Shown here piece by piece: positions 56,150 to 64,000 of a stretch of 64,000 bases of DNA (its first letter is position 1; every line of letters starts with the position of its first letter). The stretch is from Bordetella ansorpii (lineage in GTDB: Bacteria > Pseudomonadota > Gammaproteobacteria > Burkholderiales > Burkholderiaceae_B): the NCBI RefSeq assembly GCF_900078705.1, contig NZ_FKIF01000001.1:620001-684000 (forward strand). The letters are read 5' to 3'. The position numbers and the translations under genes are program-made. The notes under the pieces are model-generated. The model saw nothing but the letters and a program-made list of their open reading frames with translations. It was not told the DNA's origin and made no database searches.

Positions 56150-57078
56150 TAGTCTCTCCGTTCTTGTTTATGCCGCAACAACCGCATCAGCGCGTCGTCG
56201 CGCCAGAATCGCCGCGCCGGCAGCTCCGACGCGTCCAGTTGCTGGCGCCGCTGCCGTTGCAGCTCGCCGACCAGCTCGCCCTCCCAGGGCACGCATGGCT
56301 GCTGCGTGGCGCCGATGGAGGCATACAGTCCGCCGTAACGGGCGCAATAATCCGCGATGCCGCCCGGCGCATTCAGGTCTATGGTCTCGAACGGGCCCAT
56401 GAAGGACCAACGCAGTCCCAGGCCGTCCTTGACCGTCACATCGATGTCCTCGGCGCTGGCGATGCCCGCCTGCACCAGGCGAAACGCCTCCTGCAGCAGC
56501 GCGCCCTGCAGGCGGTTCAACACGAAGCCCTCGATCTCGCGGCGCACGGTCACGGGCTTCTGCCCCACCGCGCGCATGATCTCGCCGGCCCGCTCGATGG
56601 CGGCCGCGTCCGTCCACGGCGCGCCGCTCAGTTCCACCACCGGCACCAGGTACGGCGGATTGACCGGATGCGCGACCAGGCAACGGGCGCGTCCGGGCAG
56701 CGCTTCCGTGAAGGCGCTGGTGGGGATGCTGGACGTGGAACTGCCGATGACGGCCTCGGGCGGCGCCAGGCGGTCCAGTTCGGCGAACAGGGCCTGCTTG
56801 ACCTCCAGCCGCTCGGGCGAGTTCTCCTGCACGTAGTCTACGCCTGCCAGCGCGTCGGCCAGGGTCTCCGCCACGTGGACGCGTAGCGCGATGCTCTGGG
56901 CGTCTTGCAGCAAGCCGTGCTTTTCCAGGGCGAGCAATTGCTGGCGCACCAGCCTGGGAGCCTCGGCGCGCGCGTTGGCGTCCGGATCATGCAGCCGCAC
57001 CTGCCAGCCGCTGCGCGCGAACACGATCGCCCAGCCCTGCCCGATCAATCCGCAACCGATGATGGCAACGGTGGACAT
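56149..57078 (-). CDS. 3-hydroxyacyl-CoA dehydrogenase family protein (gulonate/lambda-crystallin-like)
   Basis: The 309-residue NAD-dependent enzyme has a Rossmann motif GCGLIGQGWA near residues 8-17, QENSPERLEVK, SSTSSIPTS, the catalytic histidine in AHPVNPPYLVPVVEL and a C-terminal domain with GLGLRWSFMGPFETIDLN. The pattern is nearest to L-gulonate 3-dehydrogenase/lambda-crystallin and L-carnitine dehydrogenase rather than FadB. Unlike many carnitine dehydrogenases there is no fused thioesterase. It likely oxidises a free beta-hydroxy acid to the keto acid that the following BKACE cleaves. A long upstream frame extension is antisense-free but overlaps the SDR gene and is not real. Confidence 0.9.
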   Translation of the reverse strand: MSTVAIIGCGLIGQGWAIVFARSGWQVRLHDPDANARAEAPRLVRQQLLALEKHGLLQDAQSIALRVHVAETLADALAGVDYVQENSPERLEVKQALFAELDRLAPPEAVIGSSTSSIPTSAFTEALPGRARCLVAHPVNPPYLVPVVELSGAPWTDAAAIERAGEIMRAVGQKPVTVRREIEGFVLNRLQGALLQEAFRLVQAGIASAEDIDVTVKDGLGLRWSFMGPFETIDLNAPGGIADYCARYGGLYASIGATQQPCVPWEGELVGELQRQRRQQLDASELPARRFWRDDALMRLLRHKQERRD

Positions 57079-57089
57079 CGCGCCTCCGG

Positions 57090-57872
57090 TCAGTAGAGTT
57101 TCTGCGTGAAGCCATCGACCACGATGGCCTGGCCGGATACGCTGCGCGCCGCGTCGCTGGCGTTGAACAGCACCATGTTGGCGATGTCGCGCGCCGTCAC
57201 CATGCGGCCCAGCGCGGCCTGGTGCTCGTAGCGCGCGGCGACCTCCGCCACCGGCTCGCCCAGCGCCTCGGCCTTGGCGGCGATCACGGCACGGATGCGC
57301 GGGCCTTCCACCGCGCCCGGCAGGATGGCGTTGACGCGGATGCCGAACTGGCCCAGCTCGATGGCCAGCGACTTGGTGAAGCCGATCACCGCCCACTTCG
57401 ACGCCGAATACGCCGAGCGGCCCGCGAAGCCCAGGTGGCCGGCGGCGGAAGACAGATTGATCATCACGCCGGCCGGCGAGGCCTTCAGCATCGGGATGGC
57501 CAGGCGCGCGCACAGGAACTGGCCCGTCACGTTCACGGCCAGCGTGCGGTCCCAGTCGGCCTTGCTGAGGGTCTCGACCGCGCCGGTCGGACCCGCGATG
57601 CCGGCGTTGTTGACCAGCACGTCCAGCCCGCCCATGCGCTGCTCGACCTGCCGGAACAGGGCCGCCACGCTGGCCTCGTCCGACACGTCGGCCACCAGGC
57701 CGTGGATATCCGGAAACGCCTGCCTGAGGTCCGCCAGCCGGGCCTCGTTCACGTCGCACACGAACACCGTGGCGCCGGCGGCGTGGAACACGCGCGCCAT
57801 CTCCAGGCCCAGGCCATCGGCCCCGGCGGTGACCAGCACCTTGCGTCCCGCGAACTGCACATCCTCGAACAT
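57090..57872 (-). CDS. SDR family oxidoreductase
   Basis: The 260-residue classical SDR has TAGADGLGLEMAR near residues 15-27, NNAGIAG, catalytic LSSAAG, and YSASKWA. AGGAG spaced 8 bases supports the ATG at 57872. It is one of two adjacent but non-identical SDRs in the nine-gene minus-strand operon, and lies 11 bases before the hydroxyacyl dehydrogenase gene. Confidence 0.92.
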   Translation of the reverse strand: MFEDVQFAGRKVLVTAGADGLGLEMARVFHAAGATVFVCDVNEARLADLRQAFPDIHGLVADVSDEASVAALFRQVEQRMGGLDVLVNNAGIAGPTGAVETLSKADWDRTLAVNVTGQFLCARLAIPMLKASPAGVMINLSSAAGHLGFAGRSAYSASKWAVIGFTKSLAIELGQFGIRVNAILPGAVEGPRIRAVIAAKAEALGEPVAEVAARYEHQAALGRMVTARDIANMVLFNASDAARSVSGQAIVVDGFTQKLY

Positions 57873-57916
57873 GGTCTCGTCTCCTTTGTTTTCCAGCCGG
57901 GCGCGCCGCCGCGGCA

Positions 57917-58690
57917 TCAGGTCATCAGCCAGCCGCCCGCCACATCGAGCACCTGCCCCGTCACGAAACGCGCCTGGTCGGACGCGAAGAACAGGCAGGC
58001 ATCGGCCACTTCCTCGGGCGTGCCCAGGCGGCGCAACGCGGTGACCCGCGCCACCGCGTCGTTGATCTCCGTGGGAACGCTCTTTAGCAGCGGCGTGCTG
58101 ATGCGGCCGGGCGCCAGGCCGTTGACGGTCACGTCGAACTCGCCCAGCTCGGCGGCCCAATGGCGCGTCAGGCCCAGCAGCGCCGACTTGGTCGCCGCGT
58201 AGTGCGCCGCCACGATGTCGCAGTAGGCCTTGCCGGCCACCGAGGACATGTTGACGATGCGTCCGCCGCGCTGTTGAACCATGTGCGGCGCGCACAGGCG
58301 CGCCATGTAGAACGCGCTGTTCAGGTTCACGGCCACCACGCCGTCCCATTCGGCGGGCGGCATCTCCCACACGCGCAGGGCCTTCCCGTTGGTCTTGGGC
58401 GAAATGCCGACGTTGTTGACCAGGATGTCGATGCCGCCCAGCTCCGACGTCAGTTCGGCATGCGCGCGTTCGCAGGCGGCGAAAGTGGACACGTCGGCTT
58501 GCGCGAAATGCGCGGTGGCGCCGGCCTTGCGCAACGCATCGCGCAAGGCATTGCCGCGGCCGGCATCGAAGTCGACCAGGCCCAGGCGCGCGCCGGCATG
58601 GGCGAAACCATGGGCGATGGCCGAGCCGATGCCGCCCGCCGCCCCCGTCAGCAATACGGTCTTGCCAGAAAGCCCCTCGAAGCCGCTCAT
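57917..58690 (-). CDS. SDR family oxidoreductase
   Basis: The 257-residue classical SDR has TGAAGGIGSAIAHG near residues 15-28, NNVGIS, MSSVAG, and YAATKSAL. It is about as distant from its downstream neighbour as two random SDRs, so this is not a recent duplication. A typical role would be oxidation of a hydroxyl or reduction of a keto group in the pathway ahead of BKACE. Confidence 0.92.
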   Translation of the reverse strand: MSGFEGLSGKTVLLTGAAGGIGSAIAHGFAHAGARLGLVDFDAGRGNALRDALRKAGATAHFAQADVSTFAACERAHAELTSELGGIDILVNNVGISPKTNGKALRVWEMPPAEWDGVVAVNLNSAFYMARLCAPHMVQQRGGRIVNMSSVAGKAYCDIVAAHYAATKSALLGLTRHWAAELGEFDVTVNGLAPGRISTPLLKSVPTEINDAVARVTALRRLGTPEEVADACLFFASDQARFVTGQVLDVAGGWLMT

Positions 58691-58745
58691 GCCGTCCCCC
58701 CGACACCGCCCGCCGCTGCGCTGAAGGGGCATTGGCGCTTCATGT

Positions 58746-59741
58746 TCATGCCGCCACCTTCAACACGATCTTGCCGATGTGCGTGCTGCTTTCCATCAGC
58801 GCGTGCGCCTCGCTGGCGCGCTCCAATGGGAACTCCGCGTGGATCACCGGCAGGCAGCGGCCCTGTTCCAGCAGCGGCCACACGTGCCGCACCAGCGCCT
58901 GCCCGATCTTTCCCTTGTCCTCGACCGAGCGCGGACGCAGCGTCGAGCCCGTGAAGGTCAGCCGCTTGGCCATGATGGGCATGGCGTCGATCGTCGCCTT
59001 GCTGCCTTCCAGGAAGGCGATCTGCACCAGGCGCCCATCGACGGCCAGGCTGCGCACGTTGCGGTCGATGTACTCGCCGCCCACCATGTCCAGGATCACG
59101 TCCACGCCCTTGCCGCCGGTCAGCGTGCGGACTTCGTCGGCGAAGTCGGCTTCCCTGTACAGGATGGTGCGCTCGGCGCCCGCCGCGCGGCAGGCCTCGG
59201 CCTTGGCCGCGTTGCCCACGGTGGTCCAGACGCGCGCGCCGAAGGCCGAGGCCAGCTGGATCGCCGTCAGGCCGATGCCGCTGGAGCCGCCGTGCACCAG
59301 CAGCGTCTCGCCCGCCTTCAGGGCACCGCGCTCGAACACATTGGTCCACACGGTGAAGTAGTTCTCGGGCAGGCAGGCCGCGGCGCGCGGGTCCATGCCC
59401 TTCGGCACCGGCAGGCAGTGGCGTTCGTCGGCCAGGCAGAATTGCGCGTAGCCGCCGCCCGGCGTCAGCGCGCAGACCGGCTCGCCCACCTTGCGGTCCT
59501 GGACCTCCGGCCCCACGGCCGAAATGACGCCCGAGACTTCCAGCCCCAGGTACGGCGAGGCGCCCGGCGGCGGTGGGTACGCGTCCGCGCGCTGCAATAC
59601 CTCGGGCCGGTTGACGCCGGCATAGGCCACCTGGATCTCGACCTGGCGGCCGGTTGGCGCAACGCGCTCGCGCTGCGCCACATGCAGGCATTCGGGCCCG
59701 CCGCCCTTGCCGTGATCGATGAAACTGAACGTCTGGGACAT
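58746..59741 (-). CDS. NAD(P)H:quinone oxidoreductase, PIG3-like
   Basis: The 331-residue zinc-free medium-chain dehydrogenase has the catalytic-domain start VNRPEVLQRADAYPPPPGASPYLGLEVSG (split as VNRPEVLQRAD and LGLEVSG), the cofactor motif HGGSSGIGLTAIQLA near 150 and a C-terminal THIGKIVLKV. It resembles the TP53I3/PIG3 group. It is intact, unlike the remnant at 7.6-8.1 kb. It connects the transporter genes to the SDR-BKACE part of the operon, 27 bases downstream of livF. Confidence 0.92.
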   Translation of the reverse strand: MSQTFSFIDHGKGGGPECLHVAQRERVAPTGRQVEIQVAYAGVNRPEVLQRADAYPPPPGASPYLGLEVSGVISAVGPEVQDRKVGEPVCALTPGGGYAQFCLADERHCLPVPKGMDPRAAACLPENYFTVWTNVFERGALKAGETLLVHGGSSGIGLTAIQLASAFGARVWTTVGNAAKAEACRAAGAERTILYREADFADEVRTLTGGKGVDVILDMVGGEYIDRNVRSLAVDGRLVQIAFLEGSKATIDAMPIMAKRLTFTGSTLRPRSVEDKGKIGQALVRHVWPLLEQGRCLPVIHAEFPLERASEAHALMESSTHIGKIVLKVAA

Positions 59742-59768
59742 GTCGTCGCTACCTCCTGGGCATCCGGC

Positions 59769-60473
59769 TCAATGGCCGAGATAGGCCCGTTTCACGTGGG
59801 GATCGTTGAGCAGCTCCTGGCCGGTGCCGCTCAACACGATGGAACCGTTCTCCAGCACGTAGCCGCGATCAGCCAGCCGCAGCGTGCGGAACACGTTCTG
59901 CTCGACCAGCAGCACGGTCACGCCCTGCTCGGTGACGCGCCGGATCACGTCGAACATCTGCTGCACCAGCAGCGGCGACAGGCCCAGCGACGGCTCGTCG
60001 AACACCAGCAGGCGCGGGTCGGCCATCATGCCGCGCGCGATGGCCACCATCTGCTGCTCGCCGCCCGATAGCGAGCCGGCGCGCTGCGCCAGGCGCTCGC
60101 GCACGCGCGGGAAGATCTCCAGCACCTCTTCCATGCGTCTGGCCGCGTCGGCGCGCGCGGCGCCCTTGTACGACCCCATCACCAGGTTGTCGCGCACGGT
60201 GAAGCTGGGAAACAGTTGGCGGCCCTCGGGAATCATGGTGATGCCCGCGTCCACGATCTTGCCCGGCGCCTGGTTGGTCAGGTCCTGTCCGTTGAACTCC
60301 ACCTTGCCCTGCGTGGCGGGAATCACGCCGCACAGGGTCTTCAGCGTGGTGGTCTTGCCGGCGCCGTTGGCGCCGATCAGCGTGACGATCTCGCCGGGGC
60401 GGACTTCGAAGTCCAGGTCGTACAGCACCTGCGTCTTGCCGTAGCCGGAACTCAATGCCGATACCTTAAGCAT
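59769..60473 (-). CDS. livF: Branched-chain amino acid-type ABC transporter ATPase LivF
   Basis: The 234-residue ATPase has Walker A GANGAGKTT near residue 33, signature LSGGEQQMVAIARG, and Walker B LLVFDEPSLGL. It overlaps the livMG fusion stop by 8 bases. It pairs with the ATPase half of that fusion to energise import. The substrate need not be an amino acid in this catabolic context. Confidence 0.95.
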   Translation of the reverse strand: MLKVSALSSGYGKTQVLYDLDFEVRPGEIVTLIGANGAGKTTTLKTLCGVIPATQGKVEFNGQDLTNQAPGKIVDAGITMIPEGRQLFPSFTVRDNLVMGSYKGAARADAARRMEEVLEIFPRVRERLAQRAGSLSGGEQQMVAIARGMMADPRLLVFDEPSLGLSPLLVQQMFDVIRRVTEQGVTVLLVEQNVFRTLRLADRGYVLENGSIVLSGTGQELLNDPHVKRAYLGH

Positions 60474-62247
60474 CCTGGTACTCCTTGCCCAGATAGGCCT
60501 CGATGACCTTGGGGTTCTCCACCACCTCCTTCGGATGCCCGCTGACCAGCACAGCCCCCTCGTTGATGACGATGATGCGATCCGACAGCGCCATGGTGGC
60601 CTGCATCATGTGCTCGATCAGCAGGATGGACACGCCGGAATCGCGGATGCGCCGGATCATCTGGATGGCGCGTTCGATGTCGGCCGGGTTCAGGCCCGCC
60701 ATCACCTCGTCCAGCAGCAGGATGCGCGGCCGGGTGGCCAGCGCGCGGGCCACTTCCAGGCGCTTCATGCCGCCCACCGTCAGGTTGCGCGCCTCGATGT
60801 GCAGCGACTTGCCCAGGTCGGTCTGCCCGGCCACCTGCAAGGCGATCTGTTCGGCCTCGTCCCGATCGGACGTCCCGATGAAGGCGCCCAGCATGATGTT
60901 CTCCAGCACGGTCAGGCCGGTGAACGGACGCGCGATCTGGAACGTGCGCCCCATGCCCTTGTGCGCCAGCTCGTCGGGCGTCCTGCAACTGACCCAGGCA
61001 CCGTCGCGGTCCAGCATCGTCACCGTGCCCTTGTCTTGCGGGATGAAGCCGGAGATCAGGTTGAACACCGTGGTCTTGCCGGCGCCGTTGGGACCGATCA
61101 TGCCCAGGATCTCGTTCTGGTACAGCGTCAGCGACACGTCGTTGGTGGCGCGCAGCCCGCCGAAATTCTTGAACAGGTTCTTGGCCTGCAGCACCGGTTT
61201 CTCCAGGTCGATGCGGTGCATGCCCATGGGAACGGGCGGCGGGGCTGGCTTGGGTTTGCGCGTGCCCAGGTACGGCAGGCTGTTGACCCAGCGTTCGACG
61301 GTCGGGCCGAACGCGCCGGCCAGGCCGCGCGGAATCGTCAGCACCACGATCACCAGGATGACGCCGTACACCACGCCGTGCATGCCGTTGCCCACGCTGC
61401 TCAGCCAGCCGCGCGCCAGCTCGGCGATCGGCAACACCAGGAACGTGCCCGCAATGGGGCCGGCCACCGTGCCCAGCCCGCCGATCAGCGCGAACATGGC
61501 CAGCTGGATCGACAATTCCAGCGAGAACGCCGAGGCCGGATCGACGAAGGTGAGATACGTGATGTGGAAGGTGCCGATGATGCTGGTCAGCATCGCCGAG
61601 GCCACCGCCGCCATGATCTTCATCCTGACGGTGTGCACGCCCACGGCGCGCGCGGCCTCTTCGCGTTCGCGGATCGCGATCAGGTAGTGGCCCGCGCGCG
61701 ACTTGCGGATCATCCACGACACCCACAGCGCGAACAGGAACAGCCCGAACGCGATGATCAGGTAGTTGACCTTGTCGCGGAACACGATCCACTTCCAGCC
61801 TATGTTCAGCGGCAGGCTGATGCCGCTGGAGCCGCCGGTCCAGCTCTCCTCGTGGATGACCAGCAGGCGCACCACTTCCAGGATGGCGATGGTGGACAGC
61901 GCGAAGAACGGTCCCTTCAGGCGCATGGTCGGGTAGCTGATCACCACCGCCACCAGGCCGGAGATGACGGCGCCCGCCAGCATGCCGATCCACGGGGTGA
62001 TGGCGAAGTTCTGCGTCAGCAGCACGGCGGTGTAGCCGCCGATGCCATAGAACACGGCGTGGCCCAGGGACAGCTGGCCGGCATAGCCGCCCACGATGTT
62101 CCAGGCGGTGGACAGCGCGGCGAAGACGAACAGCAGTACGAAAAGGTTGAGCCAGAAGGCGGAGCCCAGCACGATGGGCACGCAGAACATCACGGCCAGC
62201 AGGATGAGGCCGACGTAGGTCTTGGGGCTGCGGAAATCGGGTAGCAC
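60466..62247 (-). CDS. livMG: LivM-LivG fusion: permease plus ATPase
   Basis: The 593-residue protein joins a LivM-type membrane permease (residues 1-320, about nine helices, with EREEAARAVGVHTVRMK cytoplasmic motif) to a LivG-type ATPase (from about 348). The ATPase has Walker A GPNGAGKTT, a signature written LTVGGMKRLEVAR and Walker B ILLLDEVMAGL. Fusion of these two subunits is seen in other betaproteobacteria and is not a sequencing artefact: the linker (GTRKPKPAPPPVP) is continuous and proline-rich. Confidence 0.94.
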   Translation of the reverse strand: MLPDFRSPKTYVGLILLAVMFCVPIVLGSAFWLNLFVLLFVFAALSTAWNIVGGYAGQLSLGHAVFYGIGGYTAVLLTQNFAITPWIGMLAGAVISGLVAVVISYPTMRLKGPFFALSTIAILEVVRLLVIHEESWTGGSSGISLPLNIGWKWIVFRDKVNYLIIAFGLFLFALWVSWMIRKSRAGHYLIAIREREEAARAVGVHTVRMKIMAAVASAMLTSIIGTFHITYLTFVDPASAFSLELSIQLAMFALIGGLGTVAGPIAGTFLVLPIAELARGWLSSVGNGMHGVVYGVILVIVVLTIPRGLAGAFGPTVERWVNSLPYLGTRKPKPAPPPVPMGMHRIDLEKPVLQAKNLFKNFGGLRATNDVSLTLYQNEILGMIGPNGAGKTTVFNLISGFIPQDKGTVTMLDRDGAWVSCRTPDELAHKGMGRTFQIARPFTGLTVLENIMLGAFIGTSDRDEAEQIALQVAGQTDLGKSLHIEARNLTVGGMKRLEVARALATRPRILLLDEVMAGLNPADIERAIQMIRRIRDSGVSILLIEHMMQATMALSDRIIVINEGAVLVSGHPKEVVENPKVIEAYLGKEYQDA

Positions 62248-62257
62248 GTCGGTCTCC

Positions 62258-63124
62258 TTATTCCGTGACGGTGCCGAACAGTCCGGTCGGCCGCAGGGTG
62301 AGGATCAACAGGAAGATGCCGAAGTACACGACTTCCTTCAGGTCGGGCGCGATGTAGTAGCCGGCCAGCGTGTCGACCACGCCGATGATCAGCGAGCCGG
62401 CCACGGCGCCGTACAGGCTGCCCAGGCCGCCCAGCACCACGATCACGAAGGCGGTCAGCACGAAGTACGTGCCCACGGTGGGGAACACCGGATACTGCGG
62501 CGCGAGGAGTCCCGCGGCCACGCCCACAAAGGCGGTGCCCAGGCCGAACGCGATCACGTACACCGCGTTCACGTTCACGCCCATCAGCAAGGCGGCATAG
62601 CGGTGCTGCGCCACCGCGCGCAAGGCGCGGCCCAGGTAGGTGCGATGCATGAACAGGTGCAGCAGCACCGTCAGCACGATGGCCACCAGGAACGTGATGA
62701 GCTGCCCGCTGACCAGCGTGAAGCCGCCCGCCGAGAGCACCGAGGTGCCCAGTTGGGCCGGCGCGCGCACCACGTTGGCGCCGAACACCACCAGCGCCAG
62801 GTTGAACAGGATGGTGGAAAGCCCCACCGTGGCGAAGATCTGGATGTGCTCATCCGCGTTGAGCAGGGGCTGGATGATGACCCGCTGGGTGAGCGCGCCC
62901 AGCGCGAACAGGATGACCGCCACCGGCACCAGGCCGGCATAGGGATGCACACCCAGGTGCGTGGCGATCAGGTAGACGAGATACATGCCCACCATCAGGA
63001 ACTCGCCGTGCGCGAAGTTGACCACGCGCACCACGCCGAAGATCAGCGTCAGTCCCAGGCTGATGATGATGTAGGCACCGCCCAGCAACAACCCGTTGAT
63101 GAGCAATTGAACGAATATATCCAT
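62258..63124 (-). CDS. livH: Branched-chain amino acid-type ABC permease LivH
   Basis: The 288-residue inner-membrane permease has about eight helices and family motifs LGLTLIFGVVRVVNFAHGEF near residue 25 and GLGSLYGAVAGSLIIGVVD near 240. It is the partner of the LivM part. The ATG at 63124 is chosen over an upstream codon because the membrane segment starts right after it. Confidence 0.94.
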   Translation of the reverse strand: MDIFVQLLINGLLLGGAYIIISLGLTLIFGVVRVVNFAHGEFLMVGMYLVYLIATHLGVHPYAGLVPVAVILFALGALTQRVIIQPLLNADEHIQIFATVGLSTILFNLALVVFGANVVRAPAQLGTSVLSAGGFTLVSGQLITFLVAIVLTVLLHLFMHRTYLGRALRAVAQHRYAALLMGVNVNAVYVIAFGLGTAFVGVAAGLLAPQYPVFPTVGTYFVLTAFVIVVLGGLGSLYGAVAGSLIIGVVDTLAGYYIAPDLKEVVYFGIFLLILTLRPTGLFGTVTE

Positions 63125-63196
63125 TGTGCTGCCTCGCAAGCATGGGCAGCCGGGACGCTGCCCCGGCAGCGCCCGACCCGCACCTGTCTGTCGTTC

Positions 63197-64000
63197 TTAT
63201 TTGTTGAAGACCGGCTTGCCCTGGGCAAGCCCCTTCGGCGCGATGGTGACCAGCTTGCCGTCCTGCCACTGCATGACGTAGAAGGTCGAGGCCTTGTTCT
63301 GGCCGTCCTCGCCGAACTCGAAGCCCCAGCCGTTGGCGGTCTGGCCGCCGGGCTTCTTGTAGGCCAGCACGGCCGCGCGGATCTTGTCCGGATCGGTCGA
63401 CTTGGCATTGGCGATGGCTTCGAAGATGGCCTTGGCGCCCACGTAGTTGGTCAGGCTGTGGCCCGACTGGGGATCGCTTTTGTAGGTGGTCTTGTAGGCT
63501 GCCAGGAACTTGTCCAGGCCGGGCGCGCCGGCCGGATTGATCGACGACTGCGGGAAGTCCAGGTCGAACACGCCGTTCATGCCCTCGCCCACGGCCTTCG
63601 CGGTGTCGGCCAGCGAATAGCCGCCGCCCGCGCCGATCACGATCTTGGGCGCGAAGCCCGCCGACCTGGCCTGGTTGAAGTACAGGATGGCGTCGTTCTG
63701 GTAGGCCGTCTGCAGCACCACGTTCACGTCGGCGCCCTTCAGGCGCAGGATGAGCGAGGACAGGTCGACCGTCTTGGCCGAGTACGGCAGCACTTCGGCC
63801 ACGGTATAGCCCAGTTCCGCCGCGCGCTTCTTCTCGGTGGCGGCCACGTCGGTGCCGTAGGGGCCGTCTTCGTGGATGATGCCGATCTTGATGCTCTTGG
63901 GATCCATGCCCATGCCCGGCGCGATGATGTCGTGCAGGGCATCCACCACCGCCACGCCATACAGCGCGGTGTTGGGGTTGGTGCGGAACAGGTACTTGTA
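63197..64000 (-). CDS. livK: Liv-type ABC substrate-binding protein, 5' partial
   Basis: The last 268 residues of a periplasmic binding protein of the LivK class (Peripla_BP_6) are present; the start and signal peptide lie beyond the window end. Segments such as KIGIIHEDGPYGTD and FAPKIVIGAGGGYSLADTAKAV belong to the amide-binding fold. The sequence is closer to the aromatic/amide-binding branch than to classical LivJ, which agrees with a non-amino-acid substrate. It is the first visible gene of the operon. Confidence 0.93.
   Translation of the reverse strand, partial: YKYLFRTNPNTALYGVAVVDALHDIIAPGMGMDPKSIKIGIIHEDGPYGTDVAATEKKRAAELGYTVAEVLPYSAKTVDLSSLILRLKGADVNVVLQTAYQNDAILYFNQARSAGFAPKIVIGAGGGYSLADTAKAVGEGMNGVFDLDFPQSSINPAGAPGLDKFLAAYKTTYKSDPQSGHSLTNYVGAKAIFEAIANAKSTDPDKIRAAVLAYKKPGGQTANGWGFEFGEDGQNKASTFYVMQWQDGKLVTIAPKGLAQGKPVFNK

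Noticed and set aside
56149-57759. 536-residue fusion of an SDR-like part with the hydroxyacyl dehydrogenase
   Set aside because: The upstream part is a shadow of the SDR gene in another frame; Rossmann motif and ATG at 57078 give the normal length.
1-64000. tRNA, rRNA, prophage, insertion sequence or integrase
   Set aside because: None was recognised; no transposase, integrase or structural RNA pattern was seen on either strand.

Overview
The window reads as chromosomal DNA of a GC-rich betaproteobacterium, most likely Alcaligenaceae (Bordetella/Achromobacter type). The reasons are the uniformly high GC, two Bug/TctC-type periplasmic receptors next to catabolic enzymes, a giant double-length UvrA, and the tsaE-amiC pair. 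This placement is inferred from gene content. I see no rRNA, tRNA, CRISPR, prophage or insertion sequence.

1-8.8 kb: the end of a tandem-duplicated UvrA; pabB and pabC for p-aminobenzoate, separated by a terminator; a doubly truncated quinone oxidoreductase pseudogene converging on a TetR gene whose 3' end carries a dispersed GC-rich repeat. 9-13.4 kb: an iron-siderophore uptake operon (TonB-dependent receptor, periplasmic binding protein, DUF2218-siderophore-interacting fusion) behind a Fur-like box. 13.5-19.1 kb: tcdA and a MacA-MacB-outer membrane lipoprotein efflux operon. 19.3-24.5 kb: an MFS exporter, ChaC, PdxH, a flavin reductase, an LhgO-like FAD oxidase and PurU. 24.6-30.8 kb: a GH15 glucoamylase/trehalase-like enzyme with a glucose-dehydrogenase-like SDR, a PHB-depolymerase-family esterase, a small membrane protein and gamma-glutamyltransferase.

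30.9-38.5 kb is the least explained stretch. Two different proteins with PD-(D/E)xK-like nuclease motifs flank a membrane diguanylate cyclase. They are followed by an 823-residue mosaic protein with leucine-rich repeats and a DUF1963-like end, and by an unrecognised convergent gene next to a 14-bp tandem repeat.

38.6-47 kb: SDR, LysR, two Bug receptors, an FMN-dependent alpha-hydroxy acid oxidase, an orphan 5'-truncated antitoxin, an AEC transporter and fumC with a Fur-like box. 46.9-48.7 kb: tsaE and amiC, with a strong sigma70-like promoter inside an AT-rich patch of tsaE.

49-64 kb holds two catabolic blocks. The first runs split transketolase, AroE-like dehydrogenase, GMC oxidoreductase, and is divergent from a GntR/FCD regulator plus a GldA-type dehydrogenase across an AT-rich operator. 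The second is a single minus-strand run of nine genes from livK at the window edge down to a beta-keto acid cleavage enzyme. It pairs a Liv-type importer (with a LivM-LivG fusion) with quinone oxidoreductase, two SDRs, a 3-hydroxyacyl-CoA-dehydrogenase-family enzyme and BKACE. It looks like an uptake-plus-degradation operon for a beta-hydroxy acid that I cannot name.
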